NCBI GenBank assembly: GCA_030673425.1
Contig: DAOVJB010000057.1
Location: forward strand, 1-7,492
Source of the DNA: Elusimicrobiota bacterium
GTDB lineage: Bacteria > CAYTYR01 > UBA6262 > DAOVJB01
DNA: 7,492 nt
Direction of reading: 5' to 3'
Below are positions 1 to 6,215 of this stretch, one piece after another. The notes under the pieces were generated by a model that was given only the letters and a program-made list of their open reading frames with translations, made no database searches and was not told the origin of the DNA. The translations under genes were made by a program, and so were the position numbers. Position 1 is the stretch's first letter, and each line of letters begins with the position of its first letter.

Positions 1-730
1 CAACCCTTTCCACGACAACAGTGAGGTCCTTAGGAGCAATAAGCACTGATCCCTTGCAAATCATATTTCCGGTATCAGCCTCCTGAACCTGAATTGCGCA
101 TCGTTCGCTTAAGTGATTCATAAAGGGTTTGACAAAAAAAGGAGGCATATGCTGTGCAACTAATACCGCCGCAGGTAAATCAGGTGGAAACAAAGATAGA
201 ATTTCCATGAGGGCTCTCGGCCCACCGGTAGAGACGCCGAATGTTACAATCTTCTTAGCTGGTTTGGTGGTAATGAAAATTCTTTCCCTGACAACGTTGG
301 AAGGATATAAAGACTTTAATTTATTTTTATTTATCTGGGAGGCCACTTTCACTTTTTCTATCAGCTCTTCTCTTATTTTCTTCAGGAGCTTCGCATCCAC
401 TTCCGTCGGCTTTGTTATAAAATCTACCGAACCTAACTCCAGGGCCCTGAAGGTAACCTCAGCCTCGGCCTTGGTAATAGCGCTGATCATAATTACAGGG
501 GTAGGACATTTTTTCATAATGGCATCCAGTGTTACCAATCCATCCATACCAGGCATTATAACATCAAGGGTAACTACATCAGGTTGTAAATCCATAACTT
601 TCTTGACAGCTTCTTTGCCGTCGACAGCAGTATCAATGACCGTAATAGATTGGTCGGAATCGAGCATCTCGCTCAGTACTTTTCTTATGAAACTTGAATC
701 ATCAACTACAAGAACTTTTATCTTCTTCAC
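1..730 (-). CDS. cheB: CheB, chemotaxis protein-glutamate methylesterase/deamidase (3' end cut by window edge)
   Basis: The minus-strand frame beginning at GTG 730 is open to the left edge and gives 243 residues of a protein usually about 350 long. Residues 1-108 are a response-regulator receiver: acidic pair D10/D11, phospho-acceptor D56 in LDVIMPGMDG, S83 and K107 in the conserved positions. A charged linker (about 109-157) leads to the methylesterase domain, with the nucleophile S167 in FGVSTGGP and catalytic H194 in QHMPPFF. The third catalytic residue, an aspartate, would lie past the edge. The family removes methyl groups from, or deamidates, receptor glutamates/glutamines when phosphorylated by CheA, opposing CheR. 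The GTG start is chosen because AGGAGG lies 9 bases upstream and the receiver begins immediately. It starts 14 bases after cheY, so it is the fifth gene of the chemosensory operon. The segment after H194 reads IAPKD where many homologues have APG, a small departure. Confidence 0.95.
   Translation of the reverse strand, partial: MKKIKVLVVDDSSFIRKVLSEMLDSDQSITVIDTAVDGKEAVKKVMDLQPDVVTLDVIMPGMDGLVTLDAIMKKCPTPVIMISAITKAEAEVTFRALELGSVDFITKPTEVDAKLLKKIREELIEKVKVASQINKNKLKSLYPSNVVRERIFITTKPAKKIVTFGVSTGGPRALMEILSLFPPDLPAAVLVAQHMPPFFVKPFMNHLSERCAIQVQEADTGNMICKGSVLIAPKDLTVVVERV
690..709. repeat. 20-bp direct repeat, copy 1 (cheB receiver)
   Basis: These 20 bases are identical to 1070-1089. In both places they encode part of the start of a receiver domain (VVDDSSF). 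Identity includes the synonymous positions, so it goes beyond protein conservation. The copies lie 380 bp apart in the same orientation. Confidence 0.85.
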
Positions 731-739
731 ACCCTATTC

Positions 740-745
740 CCTCCT
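740..745 (-). promoter_or_regulatory. Ribosome binding site of cheB
   Basis: AGGAGG on the minus strand, 9 bases before the GTG at 730, supports this non-ATG start. Its first base is also the last base of the cheY TGA stop codon, so termination on cheY and initiation on cheB are likely coupled. Confidence 0.75.
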
Positions 746-1107
746 CATTGAAGAGCTTTTTTTACCGCACTAATTACATCCTCTGGTTTAAATGGCTTGG
801 TGATATAGCCCTTGGCGCCTGAACTCATAGCATCCACAACTAACTGCTCCTGCCCCGCCGCAGTAACCATAATCACCTTTGCCTTTCTATCGATATTCAT
901 TATTTCCTTAAGCGCGTGTATACCATCTTCTTCAGGCATAACAATATCCATGGTTATAAGATCGGGGCTAAGCTCTTTATATTTCTCTATAGATGTTTTA
1001 GCATCGCCTACTTCTGCTACCACTTCGTAGTCTGCCTTTTGTAATATATCCTTCAAGGTCATCCTCATAAAACTTGAATCATCAACTACCAATATTTTCT
1101 TCCCCAT
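745..1107 (-). CDS. cheY: CheY, single-domain chemotaxis response regulator
   Basis: A stand-alone receiver of 120 residues with every key position: acidic pair D9/D10, phospho-acceptor D54 in MDIVMPEEDG, T82 in VTAAG and K104 in KPFKP. There is no output domain, as expected for a diffusible regulator phosphorylated by CheA that acts on a motor. An ATG also exists at 1113, which would add two residues (MY). The start at 1107 is preferred because AAGGAG is 7 bases upstream of it but only 1 base from the 1113 ATG. The resulting MGKKILVVDD start, and the D54/T82/K104 numbering, match the Thermotoga-type CheY as I recall it. It lies 25 bases after cheR and 14 bases before cheB. Whether its target is a flagellar switch or a pilus motor cannot be read from the sequence; the pilus genes next door make the latter worth considering. 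Confidence 0.95.
   Translation of the reverse strand: MGKKILVVDDSSFMRMTLKDILQKADYEVVAEVGDAKTSIEKYKELSPDLITMDIVMPEEDGIHALKEIMNIDRKAKVIMVTAAGQEQLVVDAMSSGAKGYITKPFKPEDVISAVKKALQ
1070..1089. repeat. 20-bp direct repeat, copy 2 (cheY receiver)
   Basis: Identical to 690-709 in cheB, same orientation, encoding the same acidic-pocket motif of the receiver. Flanking bases diverge immediately on both sides (689 G against 1069 A; 710 A against 1090 C). Confidence 0.85.
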
Positions 1108-1114
1108 GTACATT

Positions 1115-1120
1115 CTCCTT
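1115..1120 (-). promoter_or_regulatory. Ribosome binding site that decides the cheY start
   Basis: AAGGAG on the minus strand. It is 7 bases from the ATG at 1107 (normal spacing) and only 1 base from the upstream in-frame ATG at 1113, so it selects the shorter 120-residue CheY. Confidence 0.8.
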
Positions 1121-1132
1121 CTGACGTATTTG

Positions 1133-1942
1133 CTAAACCTTCATAAAAATATGCTCCTCAGGATTTACCAAACAGAATAAATCCCCTTTTGTGAGTAAAC
1201 TCTCCGACCTGCCTATGATAAGGTATCCGTTCTTATTAAGGCATTTGTGGAAAGTTTCAAGCAGTTTCTTCTGCATTTCGCGGGTAAGGTAAATTGTCAC
1301 ATTCCTGCAGAATATAACATCAAAGTTGGTATAAGGTTCCTCGGTAATAAAATTATGACGGTTAAATCTTACTATCCGTTTTATATCTTCTTTTACTATA
1401 TATTTCCCTTTAGTATAAACGAAATACTTACTTGAGTAATTCCTGTCTACTTCTGTTAAACTTTTATGAGTATATATCCCGGCTTTGGCTATTGCGAGTG
1501 AATCCTTGTCTATATCCGTAGCCCAAACTGAAACAACAAAATTCTTTATTCTTTCTTTTAATACCTTATTCAATAATATTGCAATAGAATAAGGTTCTTC
1601 CCCGCTTGCGCACCCTGCACTCCATATACGGATTATCTTTCTGTTAACACGTCGTTTAGTGGAAATTAAGGCTGGCAAAACCTGTTTGTCAAATGCCTCG
1701 TAAACACTGGGGTCTCTGAAGAATTGGGTAATGTTTATCGTTAAAGCATCAAAGAGCGAATTATATTCACTCGGATCCTTATCTAAAATTTTCGCATAAT
1801 CCCTGTATGATGTCACTCCCCTGGCTCTCAAACGCACAGCAAACCTTCGCTTCAGAAAACCTGGTCTGTATTGAAACTCAAAGCCTCTTGTCTTGAATAT
1901 CTTCCTTTGTAAAAGAAAAAAATCTCTCTTCTCTTTTTCCAT
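1133..1942 (-). CDS. cheR: CheR, chemoreceptor glutamate methyltransferase
   Basis: A full-length CheR of 269 residues. It transfers methyl groups from S-adenosylmethionine to glutamates on MCP signalling helices. The basic helical N-terminal domain spans about 1-85 and ends in TINITQFFRD (68-77), the conserved segment that reaches into the active site. The SAM-binding Rossmann domain follows: SAGCASGEEPYS (108-119) is the glycine-rich loop, ATDID (141-145) the acidic loop, FCRNVTIYL (211-219) the family's RNV-IY motif, and LIIGRSESL (241-249) the late strand. ATG 1942 has only a weak Shine-Dalgarno. The frame upstream reaches a stop with no alternative ATG, GTG or TTG, so this start is the only reasonable one. 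It is 65 bases after the MCP gene, the largest gap within the operon. It forms an adaptation pair with CheB. Confidence 0.96.
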   Translation of the reverse strand: MEKEKRDFFLLQRKIFKTRGFEFQYRPGFLKRRFAVRLRARGVTSYRDYAKILDKDPSEYNSLFDALTINITQFFRDPSVYEAFDKQVLPALISTKRRVNRKIIRIWSAGCASGEEPYSIAILLNKVLKERIKNFVVSVWATDIDKDSLAIAKAGIYTHKSLTEVDRNYSSKYFVYTKGKYIVKEDIKRIVRFNRHNFITEEPYTNFDVIFCRNVTIYLTREMQKKLLETFHKCLNKNGYLIIGRSESLLTKGDLFCLVNPEEHIFMKV

Positions 1943-2007
1943 TTTTACTCTGCAGGATAAATTCCTTCCTCACTAATTACTTTTATCTATGAACATAAAG
2001 AAAGATT

Positions 2008-3444
2008 TTATTCCCCTTCTTGAGATTCTTCTTCGCTAATATCTTCTTCCTTCTGTTTGGCTAATTCCTCATCTACTACACGGTGCATTCTATCCTCAGA
2101 AGTCTCACGTAAATCTTCTCCCAAATTAAACCTTGAAACTATACTTCTAAGCTTGGTAGACATGGTGGCCAACTCCTGCGCTCCGGAAGCCATTTCCTGC
2201 ATAGAGGCGGTTTGCTCCTCGGCACTTGCTGACGCTTCCTCGGTAGCAGAAGCGCTTTCCTCAGCAATCTGGGCGATTTCATCTATGGTCTTTACCACCT
2301 GTGATGTCTTATCAAGCTGACGTTGGGTAACTGTAGAAATCTCACCCACCATAGTCGAAACTTTCTGTACGGCTCTTATTATCTCACTTAAAGCCTCACC
2401 TGCTTTATTTACTATAATTTTACCCTCGGAAACCTCCCTGTTACCTGAACTTACCGTGGTAACAGCCATCTCGGTTTCACTCTGGATTGCTTTGATGAGT
2501 TTGCTTATCTGGTCTGCTGCTTTGGCGGAACCTTCGGCAAGTTTCCTTACTTCCTCCGCAACTACTGCAAACCCTCTTCCTGCCTCCCCCGCCCTTGCTG
2601 CCTCAATTGCCGCGTTTAATGCTAACATATTAGTCTGGTCAGCTATAGAGGTGATAACGCTGATTATTTCCCCTATCTGCTTGGACCTTTCGCCCAATGC
2701 CTGAATTACCGCTGCTGCGCTGGTAACAACTGTTGCTATCCTGTTCATCTTTCCTACTGTTTCCTCTGTTGCTTCTCCTCCGCTCTGCGCGCGTTTGGCT
2801 GCTTCAGCAGAAGTTTCCGCCGCCGTCTGCGCACTTGTGGCTACCTGTTTTACAAGCGTCATCATCTCTTCCATTGCCCGTGATGTTTCTTCAACACGCC
2901 TTGCCTGTGTAGTCACTCCCTTGGATATCTGCTGAAGGGTGGAGGATATCTCCTCTGTAGAAGCGTTCATCTCCTGTGTGGAAGCGGATAGACCCTGCGC
3001 AGAACCTGAAACAGCGTCTGCTGTCTCTCTTAACTGCTTTACCATCTTATACATATTTCTTATGAGCCCGTTAAAGACCTGGGCTAAATCCCCTATTTCA
3101 TCTTTTGTTTTCACTTCCAGAATCTGGCACAGCTCACCTTCCTGACCCGCAACTTTACCGGCTGCTCTTATAAATTGCTTGAGAGGATTGATCACATTGG
3201 ACAGGATAAAATAGATCAATAACCCGCTTGCGAAAACAAAACAGAAGAGGAAAACCCATAAACTGTCGTTGATGATAGAACGTAAGATGACTTTGACAGA
3301 CTGCTCCGGGACGTTGCTGGAAAGGGCGGCATTCCTGTAGTATCTTTTAAACTGCAAATAATTCATATAGGTGTTAATCGACAAACTAAGCAGCACAACT
3401 ATTACAATAGTCATAATTGCTTTTCCTCTAATATCCAATTTCAT
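2008..3444 (-). CDS. Methyl-accepting chemotaxis protein with minimal extracytoplasmic loop
   Basis: A 478-residue transmembrane chemoreceptor. TM1 is about residues 9-27 and TM2 about 62-82. Between them are only about 34 residues, too few for a four-helix-bundle, Cache or similar ligand domain. A HAMP linker (about 83-136, with the NPLKQ turn and DEIGDL motif) leads to a long antiparallel signalling coiled coil (about 137-437). Its hairpin tip holds [20 protein letters not shown] (267-286) followed by [18 protein letters not shown], the CheA/CheW contact region. Glu/Gln-Ala-Ser-rich stretches near 157-172 and 394-412 are likely methylation helices for CheR and CheB. The arms together cover about 300 residues, so a 40H or 44H class is likely. 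The C-terminus is an acidic tail ending EESQEGE, without an NWETF-like CheR tether. ATG 3444 has AGGAGG 9 bases upstream (3454-3459). It lies 33 bases after cheW. Confidence 0.95.
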   Translation of the reverse strand: MKLDIRGKAIMTIVIVVLLSLSINTYMNYLQFKRYYRNAALSSNVPEQSVKVILRSIINDSLWVFLFCFVFASGLLIYFILSNVINPLKQFIRAAGKVAGQEGELCQILEVKTKDEIGDLAQVFNGLIRNMYKMVKQLRETADAVSGSAQGLSASTQEMNASTEEISSTLQQISKGVTTQARRVEETSRAMEEMMTLVKQVATSAQTAAETSAEAAKRAQSGGEATEETVGKMNRIATVVTSAAAVIQALGERSKQIGEIISVITSIADQTNMLALNAAIEAARAGEAGRGFAVVAEEVRKLAEGSAKAADQISKLIKAIQSETEMAVTTVSSGNREVSEGKIIVNKAGEALSEIIRAVQKVSTMVGEISTVTQRQLDKTSQVVKTIDEIAQIAEESASATEEASASAEEQTASMQEMASGAQELATMSTKLRSIVSRFNLGEDLRETSEDRMHRVVDEELAKQKEEDISEEESQEGE

Positions 3445-3477
3445 ATTTAGTAACCTCCTAGAAAATAATTATGAGTA

Positions 3478-4035
3478 CTAAGGCTGACTTTCTTCCTTTT
3501 TATCTATATCTTCCTGTTTTATTTCCTCTATTACTTCATCTTTTTTTTCTACCTCAACTAATTTTTCTCTTGCCTGTTCTAAAGATATTTTTTCAATCTC
3601 CGTTAACATTTTCTCAATATCTAAAATAATTATTAATCTTTCTTTCAATTTACCTATTCCCTTTAAGTATTCCGAGCTTATCTTGGCTATAGTAACGGGA
3701 ACAGGGTCAATTGCTTCGGTGGACAATCTAAGTACTTCGGTAACCGCATCCACAACCAACCCTACTGTCTGAACTCCGACATCAACAACTACGATTCTTG
3801 TTTCTTCATCCTGCTCTTTCTGCTCTAGATTAAAACGCTTGCGGATGTCAATAATAGGAATAACTTTCCCTCTTAAATTGATCACACCTTCGACAAAGTC
3901 GGGCATGCCGGGAATATGGGTAATCTCTGCCGGTTTAATGATCTCATGCACCTGTGTAATAGGTACGGCATATTCTTCATCGGTTAAATGAAAAACAACA
4001 AGTTGTAAATCTTTCATTTTTTTCTCTTCAGCCAC
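3478..4035 (-). CDS. cheW: CheW, chemotaxis coupling protein with charged C-terminal tail
   Basis: A 185-residue protein. Residues about 8-147 are a CheW domain: LVVFHLTDEEYAVPI, VHEIIKPAEITHIPGMP, then GVINLRGKVIPIIDIRKRF (50-68) with the hallmark NLRG, a second barrel half with IVVVDVG and VGLVVDAVTEVL, and closing LIIILDIEKML. CheW bridges receptor tips and the CheA kinase in the chemosensory array. Residues 148-185 form an extra Glu/Lys-rich helical tail not needed for the fold; its end, EDIDKKEESQP, resembles the MCP's C-terminal end. The start is GTG 4035, with GAGGTG six bases upstream; the next in-frame ATG would remove six residues and has no comparable site. It is the first gene after the intergenic promoter and is 33 bases from the MCP gene. 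No CheA histidine kinase domain is attached. Confidence 0.95.
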   Translation of the reverse strand: MAEEKKMKDLQLVVFHLTDEEYAVPITQVHEIIKPAEITHIPGMPDFVEGVINLRGKVIPIIDIRKRFNLEQKEQDEETRIVVVDVGVQTVGLVVDAVTEVLRLSTEAIDPVPVTIAKISSEYLKGIGKLKERLIIILDIEKMLTEIEKISLEQAREKLVEVEKKDEVIEEIKQEDIDKKEESQP

Positions 4036-4041
4036 TTATTT

Positions 4042-4047
4042 CACCTC
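4042..4047 (-). promoter_or_regulatory. Ribosome binding site of cheW
   Basis: GAGGTG on the minus strand, six bases before GTG 4035, supports the non-ATG start of cheW. Confidence 0.65.
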
Positions 4048-4060
4048 TTTGTCGTCCTTC

Positions 4061-4077
4061 ATCCGCCTAAAGCGGAT
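4061..4077 (-). promoter_or_regulatory. Leader hairpin close to cheW (6-bp perfect palindrome)
   Basis: ATCCGC (4061-4066) and GCGGAT (4072-4077) are perfect inverted repeats around a 5-base loop. In the predicted cheW leader the hairpin ends about 13 bases upstream of the Shine-Dalgarno. No U-tract follows it on the minus strand, so it is not a standard terminator. It may be a REP-like palindrome or an mRNA structural element; the sequence alone does not decide. Confidence 0.5.
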
Positions 4078-4092
4078 TCAGTCCTCTTCATA

Positions 4093-4115
4093 GGGGACAC
4101 CCTTCGGGTTTCCCC
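4093..4115 (-). promoter_or_regulatory. Leader hairpin upstream of cheW (9 pairs, one mismatch)
   Basis: GGGGA (4093-4097) pairs with TCCCC (4111-4115) and, after one mismatch (4098/4110), ACCC (4099-4102) pairs with GGGT (4106-4109) around a 3-base loop that reads GAA on the minus strand. It lies roughly 20-40 nt downstream of the predicted transcription start. On the minus strand it is followed by TATGAAGAGG rather than a U-tract, so intrinsic termination of the upstream pilus transcript is not supported. A role in mRNA stability or as a dispersed palindromic repeat is possible. Confidence 0.5.
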
Positions 4116-4140
4116 TTCAAAATTTTAAATATCTAAGACA

Positions 4141-4170
4141 AAAATACCACAAGAAAATCTCTTTTGTCAA
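4141..4170 (-). promoter_or_regulatory. Predicted sigma-70-type promoter of the chemosensory operon
   Basis: On the minus strand a perfect -35 box TTGACA (4165-4170) is followed by an 18-base spacer and -10 box TATTTT (4141-4146), preceded by TG and one base, which makes an extended -10. Transcription would begin near 4134, leaving a leader of about 100 nt before cheW. The box lies only 22 bases after the secretin stop codon, in the one sizeable gap of the window, and it points into cheW. This separates the pilus and chemosensory blocks into two transcription units, although read-through from the pilus operon remains possible because no terminator is seen. Confidence 0.65.
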
Positions 4171-4192
4171 GCATCTAAAACAGAACTCTATT

Positions 4193-5734
4193 CTACTCTT
4201 TTTCAAACTTCTCCTTTTCCTCTTTTCCTATCTTCTCCATCTTGACCTGGCTTAGAATACGGGGGGTAACAAAAATAGCAAGTTCAACCTTGTCCGTTAC
4301 ATCCTTATCGCTTCTGAATAACCTCCCTATTAAAGGCAAGCTTCCTAAAATAGGAATTTTATAGGCAGCCTTGGTTTTCTTATTGCTTATGAGTCCACCT
4401 ATAACAATTGTTTTCCCGTTTCTCACGTTAACCTGAGTGCTGGCCTTGCGAAGGGCCTTTATAGGAATACCGAAAGCCTCTCCCTGCTGATACGATACTT
4501 CCGGTTGGAGTTTAAGCGTAACAACATCTTCCTTGATAGAAGGCGTAACCGTAAGTACGATGCCTATGTCCAGGAAATCTACCGTATACTCAGGATTGCC
4601 GTGTTCATCGTAACCGGCTATCTGCTGGTAAGGATATTTTTCCGTAATTTCTATTTTCGCTTCCTGATTATTAATTACTGTAATCTTGGGATTGGCGAGT
4701 AAATCTGCTTTATTTTCAGTAATCAAAGCATTTATCACCCCGCGAAATTCATCGCCTACCTCTCCGAAAAGGAACGATGCCCCAGCCTGCGCGGATGCCA
4801 ACCCGTAATTGCCCGTTCCCTCAGGCATAGGCTCGGTCTGATATTTATAATTCATAGTTCCTATTGTCCCTCCCCCCGGCACATAAAACCATCTCACCCC
4901 GAGTTCGGTTATCCGCCCCACGGCTATCTCGATAAGTTCGGCATCAATCATCACCTGCGGGGTTTCTTTGTCTAATTTATGGACGAGGTCCTTTATTTTT
5001 TGCACAATCTGGGGACTGTCTCTTACAACCAGCGAGTTAGATAACGGGTCAGCTTCAACAACTCCCGATTCGGTAACTAACTTACTCAATATTTCCTTCA
5101 GCTGTACTGCCTCTACATAACGGCAGACAAAAACATTTGTGAGGACTTCTTTCCCCGCGTCCGTAATTTCCACCTGGCCAAGCGTGGTTTCATCTGCGGT
5201 CGGTATATCCAGGGCATTTATCAATTCTATTATCTTATTGAAATTACTGAAGGTATCCGTTATAATAAGGGAGTTCGTGTCCCTGTTTATCTGTATTCTT
5301 CCTATGTCTGATACCTCCTCCTCCAATAATCTTTTGATATTCAGGGGGTCAGCATTTCTCAGCCGAAAGATCCTTGTATCCGTCCTTGATGAATTTATAG
5401 CAGAAATCTGAACTGTCCTGGTCTCTTCGGCTATTACAAACTTAAACCCGGTATTGGCCAGCATATGTTCAAGCGCTTCGGTAAGTGAAATCTTGGCGTA
5501 ATAAAAACTTCCTCTTTTCCCTTTAATCTGATCCAGTAAAACCAGGTTCAGATTATTTTGCTGGGCCAGAAGCATCAGCACATTATCAATGTCAGCATTC
5601 TTAAAATCAAGCGATATGGTCTCACTTCCCACATCAGTTGAAATCTCCTGTGTATCAGCCAGAAATGCCACCATCAAGATAAAAAGACTTACCAAAAGCC
5701 AGCTCACTAAAGTTTTCTTTTTTATTATAGACAT
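4193..5734 (-). CDS. pilQ: PilQ-type outer-membrane secretin, short form
   Basis: A 513-residue secretin that forms the outer-membrane pore for the pilus fibre. A signal peptide (positive start, hydrophobic 9-25, likely cleavage after A26) has no lipobox. Residues about 38-112 form an STN/N0 domain (DFKNADIDNVLMLLAQQ, ISLTEALEHMLANTG). Two secretin-N modules follow at about 120-178 and 200-258. The secretin core (about 260-492) includes VMIDAELIEI, LLANPKITVINNQEA and the closing signature KTIVIGGLIS, IPILGSLPLIGRLF and VELAIFVTPRIL. PilQ proteins usually run to about 700 residues with AMIN domains at the N-terminus. This one goes straight from signal peptide to N0, so it lacks the peptidoglycan-binding AMIN part. 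The PilN-O-P context favours PilQ over GspD of type II secretion, though the core alone would fit either. ATG 5734 has a strong Shine-Dalgarno inside the end of the preceding gene. Confidence 0.93.
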   Translation of the reverse strand: MSIIKKKTLVSWLLVSLFILMVAFLADTQEISTDVGSETISLDFKNADIDNVLMLLAQQNNLNLVLLDQIKGKRGSFYYAKISLTEALEHMLANTGFKFVIAEETRTVQISAINSSRTDTRIFRLRNADPLNIKRLLEEEVSDIGRIQINRDTNSLIITDTFSNFNKIIELINALDIPTADETTLGQVEITDAGKEVLTNVFVCRYVEAVQLKEILSKLVTESGVVEADPLSNSLVVRDSPQIVQKIKDLVHKLDKETPQVMIDAELIEIAVGRITELGVRWFYVPGGGTIGTMNYKYQTEPMPEGTGNYGLASAQAGASFLFGEVGDEFRGVINALITENKADLLANPKITVINNQEAKIEITEKYPYQQIAGYDEHGNPEYTVDFLDIGIVLTVTPSIKEDVVTLKLQPEVSYQQGEAFGIPIKALRKASTQVNVRNGKTIVIGGLISNKKTKAAYKIPILGSLPLIGRLFRSDKDVTDKVELAIFVTPRILSQVKMEKIGKEEKEKFEKE

Positions 5735-5738
5735 TGTT

Positions 5739-6182
5739 TTATTCCTCCCTTAACTTAAGTGCTTCAAACTTGTCCTTTTGCTTGAGTATCACCCTGTCTT
5801 TCTTGATAGTTAAAACTGTCTTCCCTTCAATCACAGCTCCTTCTTTCACCACTATACCATCAATAACCGCTAAATATGCTCCATTTTTGTAAGCGATACC
5901 ACTCAGGTACAGCTTGCGCGGTCGCCTTATTTTCCTTGCTTTGCTAAAGACTGTCTCATCACTCACAAACGGGTCCCTGCCCCAGCGTTCAGGAATTTTT
6001 TTTATCTTCCGGGTTCTCTCTCCTTCTCTTACTAAACCAACATCTTCAAAAGACTGCTCGAACTTGGGGATTTGTTCTTCTGGCGAGGAGGAACGGCCTT
6101 TGAAAAGATTCTTTCCGTATACAAAAATTATCAATATAAAAAGTACCCCTAATGCTAACAAATTCCTGGCATTCTTAGGCAT
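5739..6182 (-). CDS. pilP: PilP-like periplasmic connector protein with N-terminal membrane anchor
   Basis: A small protein (147 residues from ATG 6182) with a membrane segment about 7-23, a polar, probably disordered stretch, and then a C-terminal beta-rich domain. The motif WGRDPF (67-72) before the beta domain is typical of PilP and GspC-like proteins. LYLSGIAY, AVIDGIVVKEGAVI and VLTIKKDRVIL are the repeated strands of the PilP fold. PilP links the PilN/PilO periplasmic domains to the N0 domain of PilQ. Classical PilP is a lipoprotein; no lipobox cysteine is present here, so an uncleaved helix seems to be the anchor. A longer start at TTG 6188 is possible, but AAAGGG lies 9 bases from the ATG and only 3 from the TTG. 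It sits between pilO (33-base gap) and the secretin (4-base gap). The identity rests on motif and position; overall conservation in this family is weak. Confidence 0.8.
   Translation of the reverse strand: MPKNARNLLALGVLFILIIFVYGKNLFKGRSSSPEEQIPKFEQSFEDVGLVREGERTRKIKKIPERWGRDPFVSDETVFSKARKIRRPRKLYLSGIAYKNGAYLAVIDGIVVKEGAVIEGKTVLTIKKDRVILKQKDKFEALKLREE
5744..5749 (-). promoter_or_regulatory. Ribosome binding site of the secretin, inside the upstream gene
   Basis: GGGAGG on the minus strand, 9 bases before ATG 5734. It is read as part of the final Arg-Glu-Glu codons of the PilP-like gene, whose TAA stop (5739-5741) is only 4 bases from the secretin start. This arrangement suggests translational coupling. 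Confidence 0.75.
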
Positions 6183-6215
6183 ACGCAATAACCCTTTTTT
6201 TAAGTATCAAGTTAT

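Noticed and set aside
129-773. 214-residue open frame on the plus strand
   Set aside because: It is antisense to cheB, whose minus-strand frame carries all receiver and methylesterase motifs. The plus-strand protein has no recognisable domain and no ribosome binding site logic with its neighbours.
812-1435. Plus-strand open frames at 812-1030 and 1247-1435
   Set aside because: They lie fully inside cheY and cheR on the other strand and show no domain or signal of their own.
1943-2007. Possible internal promoter or RNA element between the MCP gene and cheR
   Set aside because: There is only an AT-rich 65-base gap with a 4-bp inverted repeat (AGGA/TCCT). No convincing -35/-10 pair is visible.
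2057-3145. Several Ala/Ser-rich plus-strand open frames (2057-2320, 2456-2704, 2939-3145)
   Set aside because: They are complements of the Ala/Glu/Ser-rich MCP coiled coil. Biased codons there remove stops from the opposite strand.
4093-4115. Intrinsic terminator for the pilus operon
   Set aside because: The hairpin is stable, but no U-tract follows it on the minus strand, and the predicted promoter lies before it rather than after it.
4193-5734. Assignment of the secretin as GspD (type II secretion) or a type III secretin
   Set aside because: The core cannot exclude GspD, but the immediate PilN-PilO-PilP neighbours make PilQ the better reading.
5739-6188. TTG start at 6188 for the PilP-like gene
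   Set aside because: The purine-rich site is only 3 bases from the TTG but 9 bases from ATG 6182, which is the better start.
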